Positions 5,090 through 6,518 of a stretch of 6,518 bases of DNA are shown piece by piece. Location: the NCBI GenBank assembly GCA_002438345.1, contig DJUJ01000177.1, positions 335-6,852 of the forward strand, given 5' to 3'. Source of the stretch: Paenibacillus sp. UBA6285. Its GTDB lineage: Bacteria; Bacillota; Bacilli; Paenibacillales; Paenibacillaceae. A program made the translations under genes and the position numbers. Each line of letters begins with the position of its first letter. The first letter of the stretch is position 1. Under the pieces are notes generated by a model. It worked only from the letters and a program-made list of their open reading frames with translations. It was not told the origin of the DNA and did not search any database.

Positions 5090-5203
5090 ATGTTAATACA
5101 TGAATGCGGTGAAGACAATCCACTTAAAGATGTTTCAGAAAACCTTATGAAGTTAATGAAATCTCATGCAAACTCAATCATTGAATTTATGGAGAATGAG
5201 TGA
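5090..5203 (+). CDS. Possible 37-aa small protein or C-terminal gene fragment
   Basis: ATG at 5090 to TGA at 5201-5203. The sequence (start MLIHECGEDNPLKDVSENLM, end IIEFMENE) is charged and helix-like, with ordinary codon use. GGAAAGAG (5078-5085) lies 4 nt upstream. A stop codon is immediately in frame before the ATG. An AGGAG at 5032 precedes other short frames (from 5039) that terminate quickly, so a larger gene may have been frameshifted here, leaving this 3' end. No family was recognised. Confidence 0.3.
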   Translation: MLIHECGEDNPLKDVSENLMKLMKSHANSIIEFMENE

Positions 5204-5270
5204 TTTATTCTGTTTAAGATTCGTTAGGTGCGGTAAAATTTAACTTGAAGAACGCCTATTAATTTATATT

Positions 5271-5840
5271 TTGGATGAGGAGGAAAATTGTATAGCTATC
5301 TATTTTAATATTTCAATGCCTGTTATGGATTTTCTTACTGAGAGCCATAATGCAATGCTGAGTCATGGAGTTAAACTATATGCCGAAATATTTACTAACG
5401 CACAGGGTGAACGTCAATATTCATCTTTTGAAAGTAAAAAAATCGATTTGTTCGCCAGTTATTTTAATGATACTGCATATAACTCTTTTTTCTTTTCCTG
5501 CTACTCCATACAAGATATAACACAAATCAAAGAATTTGGATATTTTCATGATACACCAAGCTCCTATTCTATTGAAGTTAAAGGCGGCAGAGAAACCGAT
5601 AAAAGTCGAGAACTTATACAAATGCGTATGATATCAAAGAATCCTAATAAACAGATACAATCTTTTTATCGAACATTTCAAAGGGACTTAAAGAAAATTT
5701 CAGGATTGCAAAAGAATACCCAAAAGAATTATTTTTACTTGCCAACGGAAAAAATTATAATTCCTGCTAATCCACATTCACAGAGCACAAGAGATAATTG
5801 GGAAGACTTTAATCTTTCAAAAATTGAGAGTGTTGAATAA
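5271..5840 (+). CDS. Unrecognised hypothetical protein (up to 189 aa)
   Basis: No family was recognised. The protein is soluble, with no signal peptide or membrane segment, and is rich in aromatic residues (FFFSCYS, NYFYLP). A basic helix-like stretch (about 140-160) precedes a C-terminal YLPTEKIIIPANPH and an acidic end. Long open frame, AT-rich codon use and mixed polarity support real coding. The start is unclear. A TTG at 5271 has no ribosome binding site. GAGGAGG (5277-5283) lies inside the frame and points to 5288-5292, where the in-frame codon is ATA and an out-of-frame TTG stops within seven codons. The first in-frame ATG is at 5316, far from that site. It sits 89 nt before the SUKH gene, so it may share a transcript with it; an immunity-type role is only a guess from that neighbour. 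Confidence 0.6.
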   Translation: MDEEENCIAIYFNISMPVMDFLTESHNAMLSHGVKLYAEIFTNAQGERQYSSFESKKIDLFASYFNDTAYNSFFFSCYSIQDITQIKEFGYFHDTPSSYSIEVKGGRETDKSRELIQMRMISKNPNKQIQSFYRTFQRDLKKISGLQKNTQKNYFYLPTEKIIIPANPHSQSTRDNWEDFNLSKIESVE

Positions 5841-5929
5841 CTATGAAAATAATCAAAAAGTCCGGATGCGATAGCGGGGGCTTGAACGGTAGCTAATTCG
5901 AATTAATTGGCAGGGAGGGCGACTATCCT

Positions 5930-6373
5930 ATGAATGATACATTAATGAAGAGATTAAATACTTTCCTTCATCGGGAGGATAATAGCACAATAGTAGGCAG
6001 TCCGGCGAGCCAAGAGGAAATTGCTAATGCAGAGCAGCGTCTGAAAGTAAACTTTCATGAGGATTATGTGCATTTTATCCGGACGTTTGGGGGGGCATAT
6101 GCAGGTCTTGCGGTATATGCATTCTCAAATGGCTCCAGTCTCGGAAACGAAACGGTTGTCGATTTGACTCTAGGGGCCCGAGAGCAATTCAAGGAGCCTC
6201 CCTTTGCAGAGGTTTTACAAACCAGCTATGTCATCTCTATGAATGGTTCCGGCGATCCGATTATAATCAATAAAGCAGGAAACGTTTTCATTTGTTACCA
6301 CGATAGCGGGGAGATCGATTTATTAGCGGATTCATTCGAGGCACTGATCGAGGATAATTTTTATGAAGTGTGA
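5930..6373 (+). CDS. SMI1/KNR4 (SUKH) family protein, probable immunity-type
   Basis: A 147-residue single SUKH domain. Family landmarks: a helix with EEIANAEQRL (29-38), then DYVHFIRTFGGA (45-56), a central NGSGDPIIIN (105-114) and a C-terminal stretch from VFICYHDSGEID (118-129) to SFEALIED (135-142). Bacterial SUKH proteins commonly act as cytoplasmic immunity proteins that bind and neutralise nuclease or other polymorphic toxins, though not all do. The start at 5930 has GGGAGGG (5913-5919) 10 nt upstream. No toxin gene or Rhs/WXG carrier is visible, so it may be an orphan immunity gene. A 41-aa frame overlaps its stop by 11 nt. The 12-nt palindrome TAATTCGAATTA (5894-5905) lies in its leader and could be an operator; this is unsupported beyond symmetry. 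Confidence 0.85.
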   Translation: MNDTLMKRLNTFLHREDNSTIVGSPASQEEIANAEQRLKVNFHEDYVHFIRTFGGAYAGLAVYAFSNGSSLGNETVVDLTLGAREQFKEPPFAEVLQTSYVISMNGSGDPIIINKAGNVFICYHDSGEIDLLADSFEALIEDNFYEV

Positions 6374-6488
6374 ATGTTGTTATTACTATGATTCCAATGT
6401 CACTTACAGCGACCCAGAGCTTGTAATGCGTAGTACAGAATTACGTTATATTAAAATAGGATATAGAAGGAAGATTTATTATGAATAA
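6363..6488 (+). CDS. Possible 41-aa small protein overlapping both neighbours
   Basis: ATG at 6363 lies within the last codons of the SUKH gene (11-nt overlap), and the TAA at 6486-6488 overlaps the next gene's ATG (6481). GAGG (6350-6353) is 9 nt upstream of the ATG. The product begins MKCECCYYYDSNVTYSDPEL and ends in a basic, tyrosine-rich GYRRKIYYE. The paired overlaps are typical of translational coupling. The three early cysteines could bind metal, but no family was recognised. Chance remains possible because the frame is short. Confidence 0.4.
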   Translation: MKCECCYYYDSNVTYSDPELVMRSTELRYIKIGYRRKIYYE

Positions 6489-6518
6489 TAATATTGCGGA
6501 ACATTGGAATCTTGAAAA
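6481..6518 (+). CDS. Start of a gene cut by the window edge
   Basis: ATG at 6481 with AAGGA (6467-6471) 9 nt upstream. It reads MNNNIAEHWNLE and is still open at the end of the window. Same strand as, and close to, the SUKH gene, so probably the same transcript. Too short to identify. Confidence 0.55.
   Translation, partial: MNNNIAEHWNLE

Noticed and set aside
4342..5270. Integron cassette array with attC sites
   Set aside because: GTTAGGT at 5223 fits the attC core GTTRRRY, but no matching RYYYAAC partner with paired inner boxes was found for it or for the CTAACG motifs. No integrase gene is present.
5930..6518. Complete toxin-immunity locus
   Set aside because: Only the SUKH-type gene is recognisable. 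No toxin domain is seen and the next gene is cut off.
1..6518. CRISPR array, tRNA or rRNA genes
   Set aside because: No regularly spaced direct repeats with unique spacers, and no tRNA or rRNA signature, were seen. The 18-nt repeats are too few and unevenly spaced.

Overview
The window looks like accessory chromosomal DNA from a Gram-positive member of the Bacillales, most likely Paenibacillus or a close relative. This rests on strong GGAGG-type ribosome binding sites, GTG/TTG starts, AT-rich spacers, a Firmicutes-style MurD and the kind of small housekeeping-like genes present. The assignment is inference; no marker gene is present.

Layout, left to right. (1) A GC-rich murD-type ligase gene (72-1403, +) stands alone, outside any cell-wall gene cluster. 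(2) A 320-base AT-rich spacer holds a 17-bp hairpin and copies of two short repeats. (3) An intact IS110-family insertion sequence (about 1679-3034) has its recombinase on the minus strand. Its roughly 250-nt leader can be read as a bridge RNA, with a 10-nt guide identical to the flanking target DNA. Removing the element rebuilds TAACGGGCAG, the same ten bases that open the window, so it appears to have inserted into a dispersed repeat. (4) A Nudix hydrolase (3227-3694, +) and a small cupin-fold protein (3889-4341, +) follow, each with its own ribosome binding site. (5) A repeat-rich, gene-poor stretch (4342-5089) holds a terminator, several hairpins, three copies of an 18-nt repeat and a broken DinB-family gene on the minus strand. 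(6) A possible 37-aa ORF comes next, then an unrecognised 189-aa protein with an unclear start. (7) A SUKH/SMI1-KNR4 protein (5930-6373) is followed by an overlapping 41-aa ORF, and then by a gene cut off by the window edge.

Nothing here forms a pathway. The organisation is of single-gene units, most of them ending in or separated by variants of a short motif (TAACGGGGAACGATAGTT and relatives). That resembles a cassette-like accessory region, but no integron integrase or valid attC pair is visible. The SUKH protein at the right end would fit a cluster of immunity-type genes, but no toxin gene is in view. The most notable system is the IS110 element and its putative target-specifying RNA.
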